Assembly (NCBI RefSeq): GCF_028736215.1
Contig: NZ_CP117883.1
Coordinates: forward strand, 3,720,001-3,784,000
Length of the DNA stretch: 64,000 bases
Origin: Mucilaginibacter sp. KACC 22773
GTDB lineage: Bacteria; Bacteroidota; Bacteroidia; Sphingobacteriales; Sphingobacteriaceae
Reading direction: 5' to 3'
Every line of letters begins with the position of its first letter. Positions within the stretch are counted from its first letter, which is position 1. The translations under genes and the position numbers were made by a program. The notes under the pieces were generated by a model. It saw only the letters and a program-made list of their open reading frames with translations. It ran no database searches and had not been told where the DNA came from. Below, piece by piece: positions 9,872 to 17,067 of the stretch.

Positions 9872-11185
9872 TTATGATTTTATTACTGGTATATCCATAG
9901 CGTTCACATCAAGCTCCAACACAATTACCGAGCAATTTTCATCAGGTAAAGTGGCCGGCAACTCTATCTTATAGCCTTTACTGTCCGACCGGATTGCAAC
10001 CGCATTGCCGTTCAAAAAGTATGATTTCAGGATTTTGGCATTGGGCAGCAATGGAATATTTAGTGTGCTATCCTTACGTTGAAAAACATTGATATAAATT
10101 TTATTGCCTAAGCGCGTTGCACCATATTCGGTGGTTGGTGCGTATGGGCCACCTTTTGTGCCATAAATCGCTTCACCGTTTTGCCTTAACCAGGCCCCCA
10201 TTTCTTTTAAACGGGCTACCTGCCGGGCTTCCATGTGGCCATCCATCGCCGGGCCAACGTTAAATAACAGGTTACCATTACCCGATGCCGATGTTACCAA
10301 AGTTTGGATACATTGTTTTAGTGATTTCATCCCATCATTTGGTTTCCAGGCCCATTGGTTGCAAATGGTAATGCAACTTTCCCATGGTTCATCCATATTA
10401 AGTTTGCCTATCGTTTGTTCCGGGGTTAAAAAGTCACCTACTGCATCGCCGCCAAGCTTATCGCTTATTTTTCCAAGCCTGTTGTTTACAACTACGTTAG
10501 CATCAACGCTTTTAATGTAACTGTAAATTTCTTTGCCATCTTCTGTTGTCCATGGTTTTTCCCAATAGCCATCAAACCAAAGCATAAACGGATGGTATTT
10601 GGTAATCACTTCTTTCAACTCGCTTTTCATGCGGGTTTTAAAAGCAGCCATGTCTCCTTTCCTGGCATTTATTTCGGGGTGATGAGGGTTGTCTATCGGG
10701 TAATCCTGGTCATGCCAATCGAGCACAGTCATATAGATACAAAAGGTAATGCCTTGTTTTTTACAGGCTTTGGCCAACTCCCCAACCAGATCTCTTTTAA
10801 ACGGCGATTTGGAAATATTATAATCCGAATAAGCACTTGGCCACAACAGGAAGCCATCATGATGTTTGGCTGTTATGGTGAGATATTTCATACCGGCATC
10901 CTTAGCAGCCTTTACCCAGGCATCGGCATTAAATAATACCGGGTTAAATTCGTGGTACAAGTTATCGTAATCCTCCTCAGACACCTGGTCGTTGCGGCTC
11001 CAGCCAATTTCGGTACCACGCTGGGTTACCGGGCCAAAATGAATAAACATACCGAAACGTTTATCCATAAACTGATCCATGACCGCTTTGGGAGTTTTAA
11101 CCGGAATTGAACTTGTTGCCTGCTGAGCGATAGCTAAACAGGTACTTAATAAAAGGACTCCCAATAGTCCTGCTTTTCTTTTCAT
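9872..11185 (-). CDS. Alpha-L-fucosidase, GH29
   Basis: A 437-residue secreted GH29 retaining alpha-L-fucosidase. After a signal peptide (ending LAIAQQ) the barrel shows RFGMFIHFGPVTQRGTEIGW, LTITAKHHDGFLLWPS and MLWFDGYWE, whose Asp205 is the expected nucleophile. A short C-terminal beta domain follows. The length is typical of the family. It sits between the two-domain esterase (123 bp upstream) and the GH95 gene (10 bp downstream). Having both GH29 and GH95 suggests a target with more than one fucose linkage, or one carrying both L-fucose and L-galactose; that is inference. Confidence 0.92.
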   Translation of the reverse strand: MKRKAGLLGVLLLSTCLAIAQQATSSIPVKTPKAVMDQFMDKRFGMFIHFGPVTQRGTEIGWSRNDQVSEEDYDNLYHEFNPVLFNADAWVKAAKDAGMKYLTITAKHHDGFLLWPSAYSDYNISKSPFKRDLVGELAKACKKQGITFCIYMTVLDWHDQDYPIDNPHHPEINARKGDMAAFKTRMKSELKEVITKYHPFMLWFDGYWEKPWTTEDGKEIYSYIKSVDANVVVNNRLGKISDKLGGDAVGDFLTPEQTIGKLNMDEPWESCITICNQWAWKPNDGMKSLKQCIQTLVTSASGNGNLLFNVGPAMDGHMEARQVARLKEMGAWLRQNGEAIYGTKGGPYAPTTEYGATRLGNKIYINVFQRKDSTLNIPLLPNAKILKSYFLNGNAVAIRSDSKGYKIELPATLPDENCSVIVLELDVNAMDIPVIKS

Positions 11186-11214
11186 AGTATAGTTTAATTA
11201 TTTTTTGGTTAGAC

Positions 11215-11308
11215 TGAGTTGGATTGGGTTTAATTAGGTTGATTGAGTTGGATTAGGTTGGTTTGGTTTTAAAAACCACTCACTTATTAAGCCTAATCAA
11301 CCAATCAT
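11215..11308. repeat. Degenerate repeat, GAGTTGGATTAGGTTGATTG family
   Basis: The spacer between the esterase and GH29 genes is made of variants of GAGTTGGATTAGGTT and their complement CCTAATCAACC. The two orientations can fold into a hairpin. Related pieces occur near 15262, 32970, 34250 and 61139. I see no other content in the spacer. Confidence 0.6.
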
Positions 11309-13246
11309 TTATTTATTGTTTACAAAAAAGTTAACAATGCGGCACGCATGACCCTTACTCAAATTGTTCTTTTTATCGCTTATTTTAATTTTTAAAGTAT
11401 GGTTGCCATTGTTCAGCTTATCGCCCAATATATGGTAAACCCCAAGATGAATCCAGCTATAATACGGGGTTAACAGGTCGAGCTCTTTATAGGCACCGCC
11501 ATCAATAGAGTAAGATATAATGCCCGCATCGGGCCCGGCCACCACCGCAATACCAACAGCTGTGCCTTTAAATGGCAGGGTGAGTTCACTACCTGGTTCT
11601 GTAGCCTGCAGCATGGGCACATCAACAAAACCCGGGCGGGTTGACAAGCCATCCCTGGGATTCCATTTGGTATCGATAGCCCAGCCTTTATCCAACCGGG
11701 CATTAGTAATGTTATAATAGCTACCATTATTATAACTGGCGTTATCAATTGATTTAGGTAAAACAGCTTTAACCTGTTGTTTATAATTTGCAGCAACGCC
11801 GGCCTGCAGCAAGGCTTTAATGGTTTCAAAGTAAAGCTCCTGCCCATGATACCAGGGGTGGATATCTTTAAAATCATCGGCCCAGGTTAGCTCTTTGTTT
11901 TTTATTTTATCGTTAACCTCAAACGCGAGGTTTACATAAGGTAAATTGTAATGAGTAGCTACCAACTGGTGGTTCAGCAACTCGGGCGATACTTTGCCTT
12001 TGCCGTAGTTTTCTATTTTTTGAGGATCAGCAAAGGCCATCATTATAACATCCATCATCGGGTTGTTCGTTTTTGCATGCCTTATAATACCCTCTAAAGC
12101 CCGAACCTGCGTAGTACTATCTGTGCCCCTATCGTTTACAGCAGCCTCTACAAACAGCAGGTCGGTTTTACCCGAGTCAAGGATATCCCTTTGCAACCTG
12201 AATGCGTGCGGTAAACTACCTAACGATGGTATCCCGGCAGCTATAAAATGAAAATCTGTTTCGGGGTAAGTTTCCCTGAGATATTTGCAGACCTTATCGC
12301 GCCAACCGGGGTTAAAAGTGATCGATCCGCCTAAAAAAGAAACGGTAGCTTTTTTATTTACTGTAGCAGCGTAGTAAAAATTATTTAAGCCGCCGGCCGT
12401 TTTGACATAATCTGTGTAAGGCAGTATTTTTTGTACCGGGTATGAGTTATTGTAGATAAATTCGGCGTAATAAGTCGGGCGATCTACCGTAAAATGATGC
12501 CCCTGTAACTCCATTGGCCCCTGTGTTACGGGATGGATGCTAATGGGACCGCCCAAAGCAATATAGCGTTTGGCCAGCACATCGCTATTCTCGGCAGGCG
12601 GGGCAAGTTTATCGTCGAGTCCTATGGTATGTAAAATGGGCACCCGGAACGAAGCAAGGCCTTCCAGGTTATCAATTGGGTTATCGTTGTAGGCAATAGC
12701 CTGTTCTTCGGTAAAATGATAAACCTGTTTTAGTTCGTTCCAGGCACCTGCATCTCCGGCCCCCTTCAACTTTCCTCCGGGCCAGCTTTTAATATCACAA
12801 ACCGGCGTTTCCGCATAAATACAGGTTACCTTATCGGGATTGCGTTTGGCCCAGGCATAAGCATACAGGCCTCCCCTGCTCACAGCTTCGAGTGCTACCT
12901 TTGGTGCAAAGGCAAGCTGTGTAGTTAAATAAGTGTAAAATACATCATAAAACTTTATTGCCGATGGCGCACCATACTGGTTATCAACATTGATAAAGGC
13001 TATATAAAACCCTTTCGCAAGCAAAATACTGTCTATATCGGTATGCCAGTCGGGAAAAGATGTGCGCCAAACCCAGGGATTACCAGGCAACGGATGTGCG
13101 GGCTTAACATAGTAAGCATCCCGGTCGGCAAATTTCAGTTGTATTCTTTCAAAGCCTTTCCATAAGTTGGTCTTGCTTTGTGCATCTGCATTAATAAAAA
13201 GGGTTGTTAACAGTAATAAAAAAACAGCGTGTTTTAATTTTGACAT
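11309..13246 (-). CDS. Two-domain secreted esterase: alpha/beta-hydrolase plus SGNH/GDSL hydrolase
   Basis: A 645-residue exported protein with two hydrolase modules. I chose the ATG at 13246 because the signal peptide then starts cleanly at MSKLKHAVF and ends at NADAQ; an ATG at 13306 would add 20 residues. Residues about 25-280 resemble an alpha/beta-hydrolase with nucleophile motif AVSRGG (Ser123) and a late GHHFTVD histidine. Residues about 295-480 are SGNH-like: FLGGSITF (Ser308), EAAVNDRG and DIHPWYHG, which supply the Ser, Asn and Asp/His blocks. A C-terminal beta domain of about 150 residues may bind carbohydrate. It is the first gene of the glycosidase run, so removal of acetyl or other ester groups from the glycan is likely. 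Confidence 0.8.
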   Translation of the reverse strand: MSKLKHAVFLLLLTTLFINADAQSKTNLWKGFERIQLKFADRDAYYVKPAHPLPGNPWVWRTSFPDWHTDIDSILLAKGFYIAFINVDNQYGAPSAIKFYDVFYTYLTTQLAFAPKVALEAVSRGGLYAYAWAKRNPDKVTCIYAETPVCDIKSWPGGKLKGAGDAGAWNELKQVYHFTEEQAIAYNDNPIDNLEGLASFRVPILHTIGLDDKLAPPAENSDVLAKRYIALGGPISIHPVTQGPMELQGHHFTVDRPTYYAEFIYNNSYPVQKILPYTDYVKTAGGLNNFYYAATVNKKATVSFLGGSITFNPGWRDKVCKYLRETYPETDFHFIAAGIPSLGSLPHAFRLQRDILDSGKTDLLFVEAAVNDRGTDSTTQVRALEGIIRHAKTNNPMMDVIMMAFADPQKIENYGKGKVSPELLNHQLVATHYNLPYVNLAFEVNDKIKNKELTWADDFKDIHPWYHGQELYFETIKALLQAGVAANYKQQVKAVLPKSIDNASYNNGSYYNITNARLDKGWAIDTKWNPRDGLSTRPGFVDVPMLQATEPGSELTLPFKGTAVGIAVVAGPDAGIISYSIDGGAYKELDLLTPYYSWIHLGVYHILGDKLNNGNHTLKIKISDKKNNLSKGHACRIVNFFVNNK

Positions 13247-13686
13247 AGGTTTTAACATTACAATTCGGGCAAAGGTGTTTATGCGCTTCGCGGCTTTTGT
13301 GAACAAAGTATTTTTAAACAGGCCATAACATGGCCATGTGCACGTGTTAAAAGATGCTGCATTTACCCTATTTGTTATTATTGGTTGGGGTAAATATATA
13401 AGCTAATTGCACTTCAAAAAATGGATAAACCTTTTAAAACGATGGATTATACACCGATAAATAGTGTTATAAAATGCGCTTAAAACAATTATGCCATTGT
13501 ACTAAATTACCGATCTTCGTATTAGTAAAATCAGTTTCGATCTAATTAACCGCAAATCATGATTGTATAGAATAACCCGTTTGGCTGTAGTGTGATGCTT
13601 GCCGTGCTTTTGCCGGATACTACACCCGACGGTACCAGAGTAACGGCGTTATGTAATCAAAATATATATAAACTGCAAACACCAAA
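13247..13686. promoter_or_regulatory. Upstream region of the carbohydrate cluster, with palindromes
   Basis: About 440 bp without a credible gene. Close to the esterase start are overlapping palindromes: GGCCATAACATGGCC at 13321-13335, then a CACGTG core a few bases on. They could be an operator for a cluster regulator, but none is encoded nearby. On the minus strand an imperfect -7 box TATATTTA with an upstream TTTTG lies near 13390-13420. The rest is AT-rich. Confidence 0.35.
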
Positions 13687-14271
13687 CTATGTCAGATCTC
13701 TGTCCCTAAACCAAACTTCATCGGGCTTGGCGTTAAAGCTGTCCATCAGGTTTACCAATTCAATTGGGTCGCCGGAGGTAATCACCAGTTCGCGGTTGGT
13801 GGGTTTCAGGAATTTTTTCTCAACCATTACATCCAGTTGCTTTAACAACGAATCGTAATACCCGCCGGTATTAAGCAGCCCTATCGGGTGGTTGTGCAAC
13901 CCTAACTGCAGCCAGGTAAGCACTTCAAAAAACTCTTCGAGGGTACCAAGTCCGCCGGGCAGGGTAATGATGCCATCGCACAAATCATTCATCATTTGTT
14001 TGCGCTGGTGCATGTTATCTACAATATGTAGTTCAGTTAATCCCGTGTGCCCTACTTCCTTATCCATCAAAAATTGCGGTATTACGCCTATCGCTTTACC
14101 GCCACGGCTTAAAATGGCATCGGCTATCAACCCCATAACGCCAACTTTACCGCCGCCAAATACCAGGGTAATATCGCGGTTTACCATAACTTCGGCTAAC
14201 TGTTCTATAGCTTGTTTTAATAAAGGATCGCCGTTAAAGTTGGCGCCGCAGAATACGGAAATGGATTTCAT
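13687..14271 (-). CDS. LOG family protein (TIGR00730-type nucleoside 5'-monophosphate phosphoribohydrolase)
   Basis: A 194-residue Rossmann-like protein of the LOG/YvdD family. Members cleave the N-glycosidic bond of nucleoside 5'-monophosphates, and some make cytokinin bases. The diagnostic motif PGGLGTLEEFFE is present, with the phosphate-binding FGGGKVGVMG and a start of MKSISVFCGA typical of the family. The gene stands alone on the minus strand after the carbohydrate cluster. A perfect -7 box (TATATTTG, 14276-14283) ends four bases before the start codon, so the mRNA may be leaderless. The cellular substrate cannot be deduced; cytokinin synthesis is only one possibility. Confidence 0.9.
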   Translation of the reverse strand: MKSISVFCGANFNGDPLLKQAIEQLAEVMVNRDITLVFGGGKVGVMGLIADAILSRGGKAIGVIPQFLMDKEVGHTGLTELHIVDNMHQRKQMMNDLCDGIITLPGGLGTLEEFFEVLTWLQLGLHNHPIGLLNTGGYYDSLLKQLDVMVEKKFLKPTNRELVITSGDPIELVNLMDSFNAKPDEVWFRDRDLT

Positions 14272-14275
14272 GGCG

Positions 14276-14283
14276 CAAATATA
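14276..14283 (-). promoter_or_regulatory. -7 box of the LOG gene, abutting the start codon
   Basis: Minus-strand TATATTTG matches the Bacteroidota -7 consensus TAnnTTTG exactly. Only four bases separate it from the ATG. I found no clear -33 TTTG. Confidence 0.5.
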
Positions 14284-14403
14284 AAATTTACAGTAACCAC
14301 TTTACAGGTTACGATAGTATTATCCATTAACTTTAGCCGTTTATCCATTTAATACGTATTATTACACCCTTACATTTACCCAACCTTATAAACCAAACAC
14401 CGC

Positions 14404-15174
14404 ATGAAAAAAACCTTAATCCTTGCAGCCGTATTATTTACAATCGGCCTTAAGAGTTCTTTTGCCCAAACTGTTACCAATCCCGATGTTGAAACTTCTG
14501 ACAGCCCGACAAGCACCATCACTAAAATTGAGACAGATCAACAGTATACCGTAGTAAGTTTTAGACATTATGCCGGCAGCGACAACGCCTGGGCCGTGCT
14601 TAACAGGGAAATTTATATTCAAACAGATGTTGATAATAAACACTACGGGTACGTAAAATCGGAAGGGATTGCCGTAGTTCCTGAGACCAGGAACACCTTA
14701 AAAAAAACAAATGATAAGCTGGAGTTTAAAGTGTATTTTAAAAAGATTCCAGCCAATACCAAAAGTATCGATATTATTGAACGCGCCGGAAAACGGAACG
14801 ACGGAATAACTTATTTTAATTTTTACAATGTTGATCTTATACACTCATCGCCCGGGGATAAGGGCGTAAAAATAACCAACGTGGAATTATTGCCACCGCC
14901 ACCGGTAAATGGGACAGGGCAACCTTTAGACGGGGCTAACATGTTGGTAAATGCCATGGGTGGAATGGGTCCCATGTATACATCCATGGTAAAAAGCTTG
15001 CTTGACGCACAATTTACTTACTACCAACAGCCAGGCAAAATAGCCGAGATAGCAAAACTAAATAAAGAGTATTTTGATGCGCTTACCAAAGAGGGCTTTA
15101 CCAACGACCAGGCATTAAAAATAATAACATCAAACAGCATTATCCCAAAGTCGGCCTCTATTAACGGCCAGTAA
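14404..15174 (+). CDS. Secreted protein of unknown function
   Basis: A 256-residue exported protein I do not recognise. The signal peptide is MKKTLILAAVLF...SFAQ. Residues about 35-160 are beta-rich and contain an Ig-like pattern (QYTVVSFRHYAG, LEFKVYFKKIPANTKSIDII). A proline-rich linker LLPPPPVNG leads to a helical C-terminus (about 195-256) with FTYYQQPGKIAEIAKLNKEY. The gene is monocistronic and ends in a good terminator. Plausible roles are envelope or surface binding; nothing catalytic is visible. Confidence 0.75.
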   Translation: MKKTLILAAVLFTIGLKSSFAQTVTNPDVETSDSPTSTITKIETDQQYTVVSFRHYAGSDNAWAVLNREIYIQTDVDNKHYGYVKSEGIAVVPETRNTLKKTNDKLEFKVYFKKIPANTKSIDIIERAGKRNDGITYFNFYNVDLIHSSPGDKGVKITNVELLPPPPVNGTGQPLDGANMLVNAMGGMGPMYTSMVKSLLDAQFTYYQQPGKIAEIAKLNKEYFDALTKEGFTNDQALKIITSNSIIPKSASINGQ

Positions 15175-15190
15175 ATAGCTGCCAAAAGAG

Positions 15191-15237
15191 AAGCCAGTAA
15201 GGTTATAAGTTTTACTTACAACCATACTGGCTTTTTT
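15191..15237 (+). terminator. Intrinsic terminator of the secreted-protein gene
   Basis: Stem AAGCCAGTA...TACTGGCTT with an inner GGTT/AACC pairing, then TTTTTATT on the plus strand, 16 bp after the stop codon. Confidence 0.8.
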
Positions 15238-15280
15238 ATTATCTGGAGAAAATCCAACCGCTCACCTAATCAACCAAAAA

Positions 15281-15313
15281 CTACCTGCTTGTATAATTAA
15301 GCGCTTCTTTAGT
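15281..15313 (-). repeat. Duplicated copy of the last 33 bases of guaB
   Basis: This segment matches the guaB 3' end (15402-15434) at 30 of 33 positions. Read on the minus strand it still encodes TKEALNYTSR and a stop, against TKEAPNYTSR and a stop in guaB. The copies are in the same orientation, 121 bp apart, and bracket an inverted repeat. Confidence 0.85.
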
Positions 15314-15318
15314 TTTTT

Positions 15319-15400
15319 AATTACTGAATTATAGATTTACCGAATTATTGAATTACTGTATTTAAATCAATAATTCAGTCATTCAATAATTCAATAATTG
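15319..15400. repeat. AT-rich inverted repeat between the two guaB tail copies
   Basis: Arms built from AATTACTGAATTATAG-type units (15319-15358) face the complementary units CAATAATTCAGTCATTC (15368-15400). The structure can form a long hairpin just after guaB and may act as a terminator. It is precisely bracketed by the duplicated guaB tail. Confidence 0.75.
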
Positions 15401-15401
15401 C

Positions 15402-16874
15402 TTACCTGCTTGTATAATTAGGAGCTTCTTTAGTAATGGTAATATCGTGCGGGTGGCTTTCGCGCATACCGGCTGCTGTTATGCGTACAAACTTGGCGCG
15501 TTGCAGATCTTCAATGTTGGCAGCACCACAGTAGTGCATACCGGCGCGTAAACCGCCGATGTACTGGAAAATCACTTCGCCCATATTGCCCTTAAATGGC
15601 ACACGGCCTACAATACCTTCAGGAACCAATTTAGTTACCACATCTGTTTCATCCTGGAAATAACGATCTTTTGATCCTTTTGCCATTGCTTCAACAGAAC
15701 CCATACCGCGGTACGATTTAAACTTACGGCCTTCGTATATGATGGTTTCACCCGGTGATTCTTCTACACCTGCAAACAGTGAGCCTGCCATGATAGAGCT
15801 TGCACCGGCTGCAATAGCCTTTACAATGTCGCCTGTTTGTTTGATACCACCATCGGCAATAACCGGGATGCCACGGCCTTCTAATGCTTTAGCGCACTCG
15901 TAAACGGCGTATAGTTGTGGTACACCCACACCCGCAATAATACGGGTAGTACAAATTGAACCCGGACCAATACCCACTTTAACAGCATCGGCGCCGGCAT
16001 CTGCAAGGGCAATGGCTGCATCGCCTGTAGCAATGTTACCGGCAATAACCTGCAGGTTTGGATGTAAAGCTTTAATGGCTTTCACCATATCAATAACCCC
16101 TTTGCTGTGGCCATGGGCCGTATCAACCGTAACCACATCAACACCAGCATTTACCAGGGCGGTTACGCGGTCGATATTGTCGGCAGCAACGCCAACGGCA
16201 GCTCCTACACGCAGGCGACCAAACTCGTCTTTACAGGCGTTGGGGAAGTTTTTAACCTTCTGAATGTCTTTGTATGTAATTAAACCTACCAGCCTGCCAT
16301 TTGGATTTACAACCGGCAGTTTTTCAATTTTATTGCTTTGCAATATCGAGGCAGCTTCTGTAAGTGTAGTGCCTTCGGGTGCTGTGATCAGGTTTGTTTT
16401 AGTCATTACGGTACTAACCGGAACGCTCATGTCTTTTTGGAAACGCAGATCGCGGTTGGTGATAATACCTTTAAGGCGATGATCGGCATCAATTACCGGG
16501 ATACCACCGATGCTAAACTCCTTCATGATCTGGAATGCATCTGCAAGCAGGGCATCTTCCAGCAAGGTAACCGGGTCCTGGATCATGCCGCTTTCAGATC
16601 GTTTAACTTTACGAACTTCATCGGCCTGGGCCTGTATGGTCATGTTTTTATGCAGCATACCTATACCACCCGCCTGGGCAATGGCAATAGCCAGGCCAGA
16701 TTCGGTAACGGTATCCATAGCTGCCGAAATGATGGGAATGTTTAAACGGATGTTTTTGGTTAACCAGCTGCTGGTGTTAACATCGCGCGGTAATACTTCT
16801 GAATAAGCGGGGAGTAGTAAAACGTCGTCGTAAGTTAATCCTTCGGCAACAAATTTAGATGGGTCTAACTGCAT
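15402..16874 (-). CDS. guaB: Inosine-5'-monophosphate dehydrogenase
   Basis: A 490-residue IMP dehydrogenase catalysing NAD-dependent oxidation of IMP to XMP, the committed step of GMP synthesis. The barrel starts LTYDDVLLLPAYSEV. A two-CBS-domain insert spans about residues 95-210 (DPVTLLEDALL to GLITYKDI). The catalytic loop reads GSICTTR, with Cys308 as nucleophile. IADGGIKQTGDI and YRGMGSVEAM supply the IMP phosphate site and flap. Length and start are canonical. It is transcribed alone. A perfect -7 box and a leader hairpin lie immediately upstream, and a duplicated copy of its 3' end lies downstream. Confidence 0.98.
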   Translation of the reverse strand: MQLDPSKFVAEGLTYDDVLLLPAYSEVLPRDVNTSSWLTKNIRLNIPIISAAMDTVTESGLAIAIAQAGGIGMLHKNMTIQAQADEVRKVKRSESGMIQDPVTLLEDALLADAFQIMKEFSIGGIPVIDADHRLKGIITNRDLRFQKDMSVPVSTVMTKTNLITAPEGTTLTEAASILQSNKIEKLPVVNPNGRLVGLITYKDIQKVKNFPNACKDEFGRLRVGAAVGVAADNIDRVTALVNAGVDVVTVDTAHGHSKGVIDMVKAIKALHPNLQVIAGNIATGDAAIALADAGADAVKVGIGPGSICTTRIIAGVGVPQLYAVYECAKALEGRGIPVIADGGIKQTGDIVKAIAAGASSIMAGSLFAGVEESPGETIIYEGRKFKSYRGMGSVEAMAKGSKDRYFQDETDVVTKLVPEGIVGRVPFKGNMGEVIFQYIGGLRAGMHYCGAANIEDLQRAKFVRITAAGMRESHPHDITITKEAPNYTSR

Positions 16875-16875
16875 A

Positions 16876-16905
16876 GCAAATAATTATTTTGGAGTTATTA
16901 TTTGC
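16876..16905 (-). promoter_or_regulatory. guaB leader hairpin
   Basis: Nine-base-pair stem: GCAAATAAT (16876-16884) pairs with ATTATTTGC (16897-16905). It ends one base before the guaB ATG and would occupy almost the entire predicted leader. It could affect translation initiation. Confidence 0.45.
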
Positions 16906-16909
16906 CGGG

Positions 16910-16917
16910 CAAAGCTA
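16910..16917 (-). promoter_or_regulatory. guaB -7 promoter box
   Basis: Minus-strand TAGCTTTG fits TAnnTTTG exactly. The predicted start of transcription is near 16903. No convincing -33 TTTG is seen. Confidence 0.5.
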
Positions 16918-16925
16918 ACTTTTTA

Positions 16926-17062
16926 TTTCGGATTTCGGATGTTCGATTTCGTAATTATTTAAAAATTGCCTTTCTGTGATATTTGGGGAGATTTGGGATT
17001 TCGGATGTTCAATTTCGGAATTAAAGACCAAATCCGAAATCGAACATCCGAAATCCCAAATC
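16926..17062. repeat. Palindromic repeat, GATTTCGGATGTTCGATTTCGG family
   Basis: The guaB to M16 spacer holds three variants of this unit. The arm at 16990-17018 pairs almost perfectly with 17034-17062. The family recurs at 43056-43163 and 57674-57893. Confidence 0.85.
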
Positions 17063-17067
17063 AAAAA

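Noticed and set aside
16338..16745. 135-aa frame antisense to guaB
   Set aside because: Lies inside guaB, which has intact motifs in the other frame.
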